64,000 nucleotides of DNA, from assembly GCF_001039355.2 (NCBI RefSeq), contig NW_019774958.1:807557-871556 (forward strand), given 5' to 3'. This DNA comes from Lingula anatina (taxonomy: Eukaryota > Brachiopoda > Lingulata > Lingulida > Lingulidae). The translations under genes and the position numbers were made by a program. Below are positions 1-10,603 of this stretch, in pieces. Positions within the stretch are counted from its first letter, which is position 1, and every line of letters begins with the position of its first letter. Below the pieces are notes generated by a model. It was not told where the DNA came from, searched no databases, and was given only the letters and a program-made list of their open reading frames with translations.

Positions 1-173
1 CATATATTTAAAAAGACTAAAGCAAATTCATGAACACTTGAAGACAATGCTAAGAATTTTGCAAAAGAAAATAATTATAAATATATATAAAAATGAAATG
101 CAAAATTATTAACAATTACGTTTAAAGTAAATTGTCTTTATAAATGGACCATCCCATACGTCAAACCCCTTAG

Positions 174-2835
174 GTATGAGACAAGGCGCATCATTGTCAG
201 AGAAGGCCACCCGCCGTTCGGATTCTACATCATCCTTTCCGGTACGGTTCTCATTAACGTCAGGGAAACAGACCCTCGCACAGGGAAGACCTTCGTCAGG
301 ACGGTGCACGAAATGTCAGGAGGGGACGCCTTTGGGGTATGTTGCGGGTCTGACCAATTTTTTAAACCAACATTAAATTCCAGTTTTTCTAAGACTTTGC
401 TTATATCTTTTTAAATGAAATATCTATATTGAACGTGATAATACCTACTAGAGATATTGATTATTGAAAGATGATATGTTGTGCGTCTCCACTTCCAGGA
501 GATTGCACTGATCCAGAATGAACCTCGCACTGCCGCTGTGATATGTAAAACCGAAGTGGAAGTACTGATGATCATGAAAGACGTACGCATTATTATTATT
601 ATTATTATTATATGGTTCATAAGCATTAATTCATTTCCCATTTAAGATGGTAGGACTTCTGTGTAGCTGTTTGTCGAAATGATTTTGCCAACACACTCAG
701 CTAACGTTAGGCTACAGTCCTATCACGCTTACATATACCCCCCACACTTTCTGTCACTTTATAATTATTTTCGTCAGATTGAAAAATATTAACTCCCTAT
801 CTGACCTACAAAGGAAGAGTTCCAAAGAGCACATAAATCTAACATAGGAAATACATGCATGCAATTCTTTGGTCGAACTGGTCTACAGTTTACGTTTATT
901 TGCTGCGTGGTTTCAAGAAGTGTCTTTTTATTACTTTTACAGGACTTCGATGTTATCATCAAGAAACCGCTGGAGATGCAGAGAGAACAGCATATAAACT
1001 ACTGCAGACAGCACGATCTCTTTAAACACTTTCCCTGTGATAAGTTCAAAGATAACGTCAATCAGTTCTTCTATCAGTACTTCAAGTAAGATATTAGCGT
1101 TCACTACAGGTTTACTTTAAATTAGTTCTACAGCTTGATATGTGCGCTACACAACGTATTTTAATTAGAATTAACCAGTGATTTTGTTGTCTTCTTTTAC
1201 AACATGTAGCATTGATAATTATTTTGATGTGAATATTTACAAACCGACCAAATAAAACAAAGCCTCCTTTTTCAGGAAAGACACCGTGGTAGTCAAAAAC
1301 AGCAAGCAATCGCCATTCATAGTGATAGTTAAGTCTGTGAGTAAATAAGCAACCAAGTTATTCATAAAACAAACGCCAAAATTATTGTCAATATCATGCC
1401 TTTTTTTTTTTTTTTTTTGTAAGTTAGTTTGGTTGTGAACAAAGCAGTGAATGACTGCAAGTCTGGTACTAACAGCGTCAAATAGAACGCCTTTGAACCC
1501 ACTGTTTTCAATCTATGTGAATATATCTTAACCTATACGCCTTTCTCTCCTTCAGGGAAAATGTTTCGTAGTCAGTGATTTCGTAGAATCTAGACAGGAA
1601 AAGAAACGGACACGCAGATTAGAGGACAAAGCATTAGAGCAGATCTTTCCATTAATAGTTGAGCAAAAGAGACGAGATGAACTGCCAAGCGACAACAGTA
1701 AGTTTACTCGTCACATTCACAACTCATTGTGTGCACAAAAACTTTTTTTGGTCAACTCGTTGTGTGCACAATTGCGTTTCAACCATTGACTACATCGATT
1801 TTAGTCAATTTTCCGAACATGGTTTGGTTTTTTGACACCCAACTTCTGTTGTAGGAATGTTTTAAATATAAAATGCATTGGGTGTAATCCGGTCTTTGGT
1901 GAACGGTAACGCTATTATTTCAGTGACCACACTGGGCGACGAAACAGACGAGCTGCGGGAAGTTATGAAAGCCAACCTCAGTGGAGGGTTTCTGGATCCA
2001 CTGGAAATGCACAAGAATAGACGCCATGTACGTATTAATAAGATACACTGTAAGTCTCGGTGCGTTTACCTAAGGGTTGACATATTTAACCCCTGGGACT
2101 GAGCCAAAGTCTCATCCTTATCACCCGTGACTGTCAAATCATAGTTAACCTCCATACGTTACCTTAAGTTCCTCATTGAGCAAAGAGATTTTTACTATGC
2201 TATGCAATACCTATAGGTAGCTGTTTGGAATATGTAGGTTATGAACTTGTATTATTTTACTATTATACTCTGATTTTGAATCATTTCCTATTTTAAAGAG
2301 CCGGCGACAGTCTGGTATGGGACGGAGAAGTTCGACCCTTAGCAACATATTTGACATATTTGAAAGAGAGAAGAAAAACCAAGTTACGGTTAGTACAATG
2401 TTGTTTGCGTAAAATTTGGAATATTTTTGTGAGGGGTTGACAGGGTTCTACAAAGAAATCTTAATGTTACTTTTAAAGATGAACAAAATTACGACGCGCT
2501 TTATATCACTATATCACTGAAAAACTCTAACAATTGCTTTTAAGAGAGTTTTTCGAGAAATGTGTAAATGGAGACTCTATAAAGTATACGTATGTGGATT
2601 TTTTTCTCATTTTGATGAGGAAGGCAACATAAAATTTTGGAATACAGCAAAACACGTGCTCTTTAAAGTGTCTAATTTTAATTCCAAATTATTTTTCTCA
2701 TTTCAGGATTCCCCCTCTGCCACTTACTGGGGGCGGCGCCTGTCTCATATCAGACCTATGAAGACACCAGTTGTATCAGCGCACAATGAAGTTGAAGACA
2801 GATTGAAAGGTTTGATTCACGCACACAAATACACG

Positions 2836-2874
<39 letters not shown>

Positions 2875-2883
2875 TCACAGCAG

Positions 2884-2919
<36 letters not shown>

Positions 2920-4482
2920 TTTGCTGCAGGTTCAAGATAATCGACACACAATAAAATTCAATACGCATAAATTAACCCGTTATAACACAAAGATGGCTAT
3001 GTTGTAGCGTTTTGTCAGTCAGTTTCCTTTAATATTCAGAGATGTCAGCCCGCAGGAGGAGTTCAAGGAGAAGATCGACATTGTTCAAGTCCCCTGCACT
3101 TGAAAAAAAGGTACATGTATGAAATAAAAAAACAAAAGCGCGTAATATAGAAAACAAAAACAGAGAAAACAACAGTTTGTTCGTTTTGGAGGGCACTGAA
3201 GAGGATATATGAATGTACGCATATTCATTATAGCTCATATTAAAATTGAACTGCAAGCTTAGTTATTCTAAAATCGACATTTTTAGGTACGGTATTTTAA
3301 TATTTAAAACTACAAAGATATACATGTGACAATTTATATTTTAGGAAGAAATCGTTGACATTAAAGGATTTGCACAGATAGCCGAGCTGATATCGGGTTC
3401 CGTGTTCGTAAGTATAGAGAGGCCTAGGTGAATATAGGAGTGAAAAAGGAGACGCGATCTTCTTCAGCTAATCTATATTTAATAATCATGAAAACAAACA
3501 ATATACAAACAAATTGTCAAGCGAAGTAATGCAGGCATGCGTTACCTGTGTCTCTCCGAGTCCCCCCCCCCCCCCAATCTACTAGCGTAACTAGTCTTCT
3601 GAGATGGGTCGGATGAAGATTTTGTGTTAAAGTAAATTTTATCTAAAACTATCAACATACCAGTATATTAGGAATAAAGTTTAAAAAGTATTGATAATTA
3701 TGCAAAAAGACAGCTTTCAACACTTTAACAACAATCCTATTTTCTCACAATGGTTTAAATATAGAGACGGACTGAGCTTATATGGCACCTCATGTAAATT
3801 CCTTTTCCAATTTTTTCAGTCACAAATAAATCTTTGTGATATACGATGCGATATTTTTTAGGGCCTAGAGACTATCCTTCAACAAAAGACATCCATTAAT
3901 CTGGCATTGGTGAGTGACGGGGCCGAGTGCATCCTCATTTCAAAGAAACTTTTCCTCAAGGAAGCCAACTCAAAGGTGCTCAGAGTCGTTAGCGATTTGG
4001 TAAGTCAGACCCTATTGATCTAGGATTCAAAATGAATAATTATTATTTTGCATCCTCGAGTGAAGCGTCTATTTTCTAAGAGACTTTCAGTTTAAGCCAT
4101 CCTCTAACTTAAAACGCAAATTTGGTCGGTTAGTTTTACTATCACGTCAGCCCGCAATGATAGAAACACTGGGAAATTAGTTGCTCTTGGATTAAGGTAA
4201 CACGACTCTAAATTTAGCTTACGATTCAATTTTATTTCAATTAAGGGCGCAGAGGGCGTGTCACTATTTAAGCCTATATCTAAGAGCAATTCTATTATCT
4301 TAACAGTATCATCCCTTTTATTAGGCTTTAAAGGCCGACATTAAGAAACTGTTACTACCCGCCTCTCTGTGTTTCAGGTTCAAAGTTACCCAAGCCAAGA
4401 CTACGTGAGACAGCAAGTTCAGCAGCAGCGGTCCTGGTTGACCTACAAAGGTCAGGTGGTCAGTGAGGTGCTCGAGCGGTGA
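174..4482 (+). CDS. CNBD2: Cyclic nucleotide-binding domain protein, CNBD2-like (3' part)
   Basis: Twelve exons joined by GT-AG introns: 174-336, 499-582, 943-1085, 1276-1336, 1556-1697, 1924-2027, 2299-2388, 2707-2809, 3040-3110, 3345-3407, 3862-3999, 4378-4482 (TGA). Phases agree throughout and give 421 visible residues; the N-terminus lies upstream of the window. Visible residues ~1-90 form a cNMP-binding barrel with an intact phosphate-binding cassette, FGEIALIQNEPRTAAV. A second barrel starts near LFKHFP (~residue 97). Its cassette-like part (exons 10-11) lacks the PRTA arginine and is separated from its first half by ~140 residues rich in Arg/Ser. In mammals CNBD2 is a cyclic-nucleotide receptor of sperm, which fits the two-barrel, basic-linker layout. 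Threonine after the cassette arginine is the residue linked to cGMP preference in PKG and CNG channels. The family call is from motifs only; another CNBD protein is possible. Confidence 0.75.
589..613. repeat. (ATT)n microsatellite
   Basis: A short ATT run in intron 2 of the CNBD2-like gene, directly after the exon 2 donor. Confidence 0.8.
2839..2918. repeat. (CA)n microsatellite, two blocks
   Basis: Two CA runs (about 2842-2872 and 2887-2918) separated by a short interruption, at the start of intron 8 of the CNBD2-like gene, just after its donor at 2810. Confidence 0.9.
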
Positions 4483-6998
4483 CGTCACGTGACGGAGGAC
4501 GACTTTGTTTTAGCAGTTTTTCACGTGTGGAATTTACAGCTTTCAACCGCATGAACCGGCCATGCCTGTATTGACTGTAATGTGAGAAGCGCGGAGTCAC
4601 GATAAGAGCTTCATCATAAGTAAAAGATTAACGCTTGGCTATCAATATGTCTACCGAACAGAAAATGAATGTGTTTATTTCACCTTGACTAGTGACATAT
4701 TTTCCTTGGACGATTGAGTGTTTGAGGAAATACGGAAATCATTCAAATAATTTGATTATATTTACGGACGAATGAGCGAAGGAATAAATGTATGTTGATT
4801 GTTTATGAAAGTACTGATGTGTTCTGGATATCGAAATGCATTTTTTTATTTATGGAAAATATACATGTTTCTTAGGACAACAAGCACGATGCAATGAATG
4901 GGATAAGTCTTTTAGAACACTTGAAAAAAGACGTTATCTCTCATAATGCAAAAAACTGAAAAAAAATCAAACTTAAAATAAAATCCATCTTAACCAGCTA
5001 GGTCACTGGGGAAACCACAGACCGTCCACTGATTATCATGCGATCTGAATGTAAGGTAATGTAAAATCAACGGAAGATTAAGTGTCCAGTGGGCAGCGTG
5101 CCTCCTCCCTAGCTTTGTGGCACCTCCTACATGTACTTAAAAACAATCCAACAACAAGACGAGAGAAAAACTAAAATTCCCATCCCCGTGCCCCGCCTCG
5201 TCTTGGCTACTGCTATATGTTAACCGAACAAAGCGATCTCGAGGCAACATTTTTATCCATGAATCCCCTCCCCAACCCCCATCAAATCCTCGATCCACCA
5301 GTGAGTGCAGGATGCCTTTTTTGTTTGATTTTTCTTCTGTCTTTTTCAAAATCTACCAGACACGAAGATGCGCTGACTCATTCGATTTGCCAGGAATTTT
5401 GATATCAATCATCCCAAGTATCCAAACAAATTCTCAGTTTAACAAAAGCTGTGAATCTTAACAGGTTATGTTTCAGGAACGGATCTAATTTATATTTATA
5501 TACAGATTTATGTTGCTGTTCATTATCATTCCTGGTACCACGTTTCACGGAATTAAGACTGATCAGGAGGGGGGGGGGGGGTAGAAAACAGAGATGTAAT
5601 GAAATGTCTTTGGCAACACCTGATCGACACAAACAAAATGTAGTTTGCACTTTATCGTGTACAATATGGAATTTCAAACTTTTTTTGTCTCTATGACATT
5701 AATTATTTGACAAATACGGCACAGTGACATTATTTCCGACAAATGATTTAGAAGACTCTTGGAGAAAGCAAATAAATGTAAAATAGTAGATGATAATGTT
5801 TAAATTTTCTTAAGCGTACGCGTTTTATTTATTAAGATCTGCGTGCTCGAATGCGTGGATGAGACATGAAAAAAAGCGCAAAAAAGGTGCAACTGGCGTT
5901 CTTGTTACAATATACCAAATAATGACTTCTTCAAAGGGAAAAAACTTTTGATTCAATTAATTCATGATTTGTATGACCCAAACAATCCCAGTGAATCTAA
6001 TTTCAACAAAACACGAGAAATAAAGTGATGAATGCTATGATGGGAATTTTGATAGAAATCATTCCTAGTATTCCAAAGTATAAAACGTAGTATCTAACTG
6101 CATCGGTCTTAAATGTCAAGATAAAATTAAATATATGAAAAATACGTTTCTTCGAACAGCAACTCCAGGTCGTATGGCAATCTCACACCCAGGTGTCAAT
6201 ATGTTTTGTGAGGTCTCGTCACTCCTGCAAAGGCACGATCAGATCAGGTTCAGTTTAAACCAGAAATATGTTCAATTGACGTCATTAAAGAAATATTCTT
6301 ATACGACCCTTAATGTGCCTTTGAATTTCAAATCAATTCAATATTTTAGTAAAAATTAGGCAATGTTGTTACACCAGTGCGACTCTGGTTAAAGTTAAGA
6401 ACTGGTTTAAATTAAAGGCTTTTTTTGGAAAAATTCGAGTTCGTTTAAGTTGGAACTGTTTTTTGTGTTCGAGAACACGCTGTCTCTTGTATGCTCACAG
6501 TCGTGGGTCTGATAAGGATCGTTCCTAGAAACAACCTTCTGAGTAAATTGAATGTTAACCGAAAATGTATTCCCAAGGTTATTAATGTGTATAAAAAGCA
6601 TATAATAATCAACACATATATCACTCTTTCGAACTAAGTGAAGGAAAATCACATTCAAGCGTTAAACTTTACCGACAGAGGGATATTACAGTAAGTTACA
6701 GTTGTATTAAGCAGTTAGTATTGGCATCGTTCGTTTTACTAGAAATATTCGTAAGTTATACTTTATAATATGATTGTTTTATAACAGATATTGCCTCATG
6801 TGTAAGACAGAGAGACACTAAATATAAGGATAAAATTGCTTTTGTCATCTAGTTGATATTTTTTTTAGTTAAGACGTTACAAATAAAAAAAAAATGCCTA
6901 TGTATCACACATTCTGGAGAGCACAAGTAAAATCCTGGATCTGCCAGCCAATATCTTGGTGTCTATTCTACCTTCTCAAACTGCGGTGCATCTTTCTC
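4483..6998. other. 3' UTR of CNBD2-like gene, then intergenic DNA
   Basis: A candidate polyadenylation signal AATAAA is at 4783-4788, about 300 bases after the stop. Beyond it I see AT-rich sequence with no supportable exon. A homopolymer G run is at ~5567-5581. The sequence ends at a good acceptor (TTTCTCCAG, ending 6999 or 7000) that opens the first coding exon of the next gene, so an untranslated exon of that gene probably lies somewhere in this stretch. Confidence 0.6.
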
Positions 6999-7011
6999 CA
7001 GGTACTCCGTC

Positions 7012-7997
7012 ATGCGTCCGCTGATTGTTGGAGTAGCCATCTTGGCTGTCTTTGTAGCGATCCACTTGGATTCGGTCCTGTCCGTCTGCTGCAGGGAGAA
7101 AATGAAGGGGAACTGGTGCCGTGATTGCCAAAAGCAAACTAGCGTGTGGAGACTCAAGGCATACTGCGGAGTGGGTGGCTGTAACGCCTTTGGGTGCGAC
7201 TGTAAAGGGGGGTGTAGAAAGTCGCCACTAGGGAAAGTCTGCGTCTCTTATAAGTCTGGTGGTTTTTGGTTGATCAAGAAGTACGCGTGCAAGTGTGTTG
7301 GAGTTGGGGACGCTCCTGTTGAACAGAATGACGAGCAGCAGAACGACGCAGGAGATGAGGATGCATTGAGGACTTTTTACGAACTGGACACCGATAGGTA
7401 AGCACATGTAAATATGCAATGTACAAAGCTGCACCCGCACTGATTATTAGTCCAACGTACACAAAGGCAAATGACGTTTAATTTTCAAGTTTGTCAAAAA
7501 TACTTGTAGGTTGAACGTAAATTATTCTTCCATTTTAAAAGTTAGATCTTAAACGCGATACTGTCTTTCAGCCCCCCCAAAAAATAAAATAAATAAAAAT
7601 AAATAAAAATAAATAAATAAATGAATGAATGAATAAATAAATAAATAAATAAATAAATAACAATGACAGTTGCAACAATGATCGTCTGGAATACTAGATG
7701 CCTAATGATCGTCTGAAATACTAGATGCCTAAACACCCGGCAAAAAGTATTTTAATGTATGTAATATGGTAATATTTAAGATTCTCTCTACATGATTTTG
7801 ATATGCCCTTCATACATACAATAATACATTTTTATTTTATGTTCAGGGATGGACACATTTCGTCTGCGGAGGCCCAGGACGCCATGCGTGAACTGGGGAT
7901 CCCCGAAGCCGAGTTCAGTGACCACATGTCCCGCATGGACAAGGATCAGGACGCCAGAGTTAGCATGGAGGAGTTTGATGACACTCTTGCCATGTAA
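7012..7997 (+). CDS. Secreted cysteine-rich protein with paired C-terminal EF-hands
   Basis: Two coding exons, 7012-7397 and 7847-7997 (TAA), give 178 residues. The ATG follows an acceptor-like CTCCAG by about a dozen bases. Residues 1-24 are a clear signal peptide (hydrophobic core, cleavage after VLS). Residues 25-95 hold 12 cysteines, including a CC pair and the dense segment YCGVGGCNAFGCDCKGGC. An acidic Asp/Glu/Gln/Asn linker follows. Two canonical EF loops come next: residues 126-137 (D-x-D-x-D-G-x-I-x-x-x-E) and 160-171 (D-x-D-x-D-A-x-V-x-x-x-E). The intron splits the first loop after its fourth codon. The Cys-rich motif resembles, from memory only, the Diedel family of secreted immune regulators. 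A shell-matrix or extracellular calcium-binding role is an equally open alternative. An AATAAA is at 8259-8264. Confidence 0.8.
7573..7662. repeat. (AAAT)n/(AATG)n microsatellite
   Basis: Runs of AAAT and AATG tetranucleotides in the single coding intron of the Cys-rich/EF-hand gene. A short direct duplication (ATGATCGTCTG.AATACTAGATGCC) follows at ~7677-7730. Confidence 0.85.
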
Positions 7998-8258
7998 AGC
8001 TTGTCTCGGAGTACATATCGCGTTAATTTGACTGAAACGGACTGTTTGTTTCCCCTTTATTCTTTATGCTTTACACACCGATACTAGATTATTTTAATAA
8101 CTAAGTTTAATTTAAAAAATAGAATCACTTACATATTCTAATACTGGATTCTAAGTAATTATTCTAAATGATGTTTAAAAATTGAATCATTCGAAAATCA
8201 AATCATTCATTTCCTTGATAATAGACTGCAAATGTAAAGGATTCAAATACGTCTGGTC

Positions 8259-8264
8259 AATAAA
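8259..8264 (+). terminator. Candidate poly(A) signal AATAAA
   Basis: AATAAA about 260 bases after the stop codon of the Cys-rich/EF-hand gene; the likely 3' processing signal. Confidence 0.5.
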
Positions 8265-8336
8265 CAACATTTGAAATGAAAGTGGTTATCTTTTTATTGT
8301 GCACGGGTGTGTGCGTGTGCCTGTATGTGAGTGTGC

Positions 8337-8338
<2 letters not shown>

Positions 8339-8381
<43 letters not shown>
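8339..8381. repeat. (GA)n microsatellite
   Basis: About 21 GA units preceded by a GT-rich stretch, immediately downstream of the candidate poly(A) site of the Cys-rich/EF-hand gene. Confidence 0.95.
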
Positions 8382-8383
<2 letters not shown>

Positions 8384-8399
8384 TGTCAGAGAGATTAAA

Positions 8400-10066
8400 T
8401 GTTTATCAAATTAAATACGAAATAGTGAAAAAAGTAAAAAGAATTCTTGGCCGTTGCTTATTGCTCACTACGTTGTATTGCTATGAAATGATACTAGTTT
8501 TATTTGGAGTCCTTTACGTTATGTGTGGATTAATCACACGCATTTCAGTCTTTTCCCTTTGAATTTTTATGTTGGCCTTTACCATATGGTTCACACGATT
8601 AATAAATCTGAAGTCTGTCTGACTTCACATATGGAGAAAGCTCACTTTTTTTTACAAATAACACAATATACATATTTGTATATGTACGTTTTGATGCAGA
8701 CTGACGTCTAGAAGCTTCGTCTTATACGTAATTCAGGAAATGTAACGTTATGCTTATGTAAGGCTTGCGCCTATTTCAGAGTTATTTAGACTAACAGATG
8801 TGAAGTTTTGAAGTCGACTTGTACAACAAGTCTTGGACATAATTTTGTCCATGGGTAAATGTTAAAATATGCTGAACTTTTATCGCCCACGCAATTTTTC
8901 ATGAAATAAACCTAAGCAAAGGAATGCCTGACTCATTTGCCACATACAGTGAAATTGTGAAGGTGAACACATACAGAGTTATTCGCCAATTATCAAAAAA
9001 TCGCCGTACATATCCATTCTAGGAACCGATCCACCAGTTGACCTTGAGCGCGAAAAGCTATTTATGGGATTAAGATTAGTATAATATTGTTGTCGTGCTG
9101 GTATTATCAGATACACGTTTGAGGAACAGGGGGCATGAAGAGAAAGTGCAACCGGGTGTAGATCGATCGAGTTACAGTAGCCTCAGTGTTGGTTTCGATA
9201 TGTTCACGCCGGGGTGTGCATGTGCGAGGCGAGGCCTGGCTGCACGGGGTGAGTGGTGAAATTTGCGCTCTGCATGTGTTAGTATAGACCTATCTGGTAC
9301 ATAGACCTACATGTATTACTGCTGCTAATGCCACACGCCTACTGATCGCATGAATAATGGTCGAAAGCTTGTCAAGGGAAAAGCAATAGATTTTATGTCC
9401 TTAGATCATGAAATGAAACCAACAGATCTCCTTGTGTCTCTCAAACTAAATGCAATAGTATTGAAGACCTGTGCATTGCTAGCCTGTAAAGGCAGACCTC
9501 AAGATTTGCGTGTTTACAAACATGAATGACCTACAAATAGGTTGACCTAAATATGTTCAGCATACCCCGGTCTGGGCATACACAGATCATTAAAATTTGA
9601 CGTAATTTCTTGTCATGGTGATTTCTTTACTGTAATCACTACATATGAAGTAATCATGAAGGTATTGTTTTAGTACATGTAAAACAGCAGAGGCCTACCA
9701 ACGCAGTGATACTATAGTACCTGTACAGTGCATGTAAGCCTACATGTAGTTGCATACGTTACATTTGTAGGCCTACATGTGCATGTCTCAGTTTCAAACA
9801 ACTCAAGTAGGCAAGAAAACCCGTAACGAAACTTTGCAGGTATATTTTTTTTGGCAGAGAAAAAATATAGCCCTTAAATACCTTTAAAGCTCCTGCATTC
9901 ATGTGCAGTTATTTGAGTTATAAAATATCCCCACTTATTATTAGAAAGAATGTAGGCCTACGTCACTGTGTAGGCCTACGGATGTGAAACAAAAAAATCC
10001 CCTTGGATTTATTTATAATTAATTAGTTATCAATGATTTGCATGCATCGCTGTCCTTGATATGTTA
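8400..10066. other. Intergenic, TAGGCCTAC-rich, no gene seen
   Basis: I find no coding exon on either strand. From ~9700 the palindrome-like word TAGGCCTAC and variants with flanking ATGTA occur repeatedly (for example near 9766 and 9955-9980), as is common in repeat-derived invertebrate intergenic DNA. Confidence 0.5.
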
Positions 10067-10278
10067 GGGCCCCTTTACACTGAACGGCGTCCTTTCTGCG
10101 TCCAGCAGTACGGCCCCATTTGAGAGTTAAAAAATCATAATACTTTACGTGCCGACAACTGGCCGATCATTGAGCATTCATTCTGATACAAAATCGATAC
10201 TTGTGCCTCCTTATTAAGACCACAGCGATGCCAAATTTCATGGTCGCAGAAAGGACGCCGTCCAGTGTAAATGGGGTA
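10067..10278. mobile_element. MITE-like foldback element with ~30-bp terminal inverted repeats
   Basis: The left end (CCCCTTTACACTGAACGGCG, continuing to TTTCTGCG) is matched in inverted orientation by the right end (CGCAGAAAGGACGCCGTCCA, continuing to GTGTAAATGGGG), with few mismatches. The interior is ~150 bp without an ORF. TTA is found immediately outside each end (10064-10066 and 10279-10281), suggesting a 3-bp target duplication of PIF/Harbinger type. The exact terminal bases differ slightly between the ends, so the boundaries carry a few bases of uncertainty. Confidence 0.7.
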
Positions 10279-10603
10279 TTAGTGGACTAAGCCCTTATCC
10301 ACACCCATTCTTAAAGAACATCAAGAAAAAAAGTGGTTATATTTTGTATTAACAACTTTTGCATTAACAAAAGGTCATGTAACTTGAGGGCATTGCTCTA
10401 ATATTTAGTGCGCATGCGCATTGTAACGTGCTTTTTTTTAACCCTTGAACTGTGTTACCTACAGTGCTGTTTACATAACAAAGTTGCGACACAAGTCAAA
10501 AATTATAAGAATTGTACTAGTAGCAGCTTATTCGAAGATCAAGACAATATGTTTGGGTATATTTTCGTTCATCACCAGAAAGGTAATCGCCTTTTCAATG
10601 TGT

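Noticed and set aside
2560-2940. 126-codon frame including a poly-His/Thr tail
   Set aside because: Only 2707-2809 is exon; the tail is a translated CA microsatellite in the following intron.
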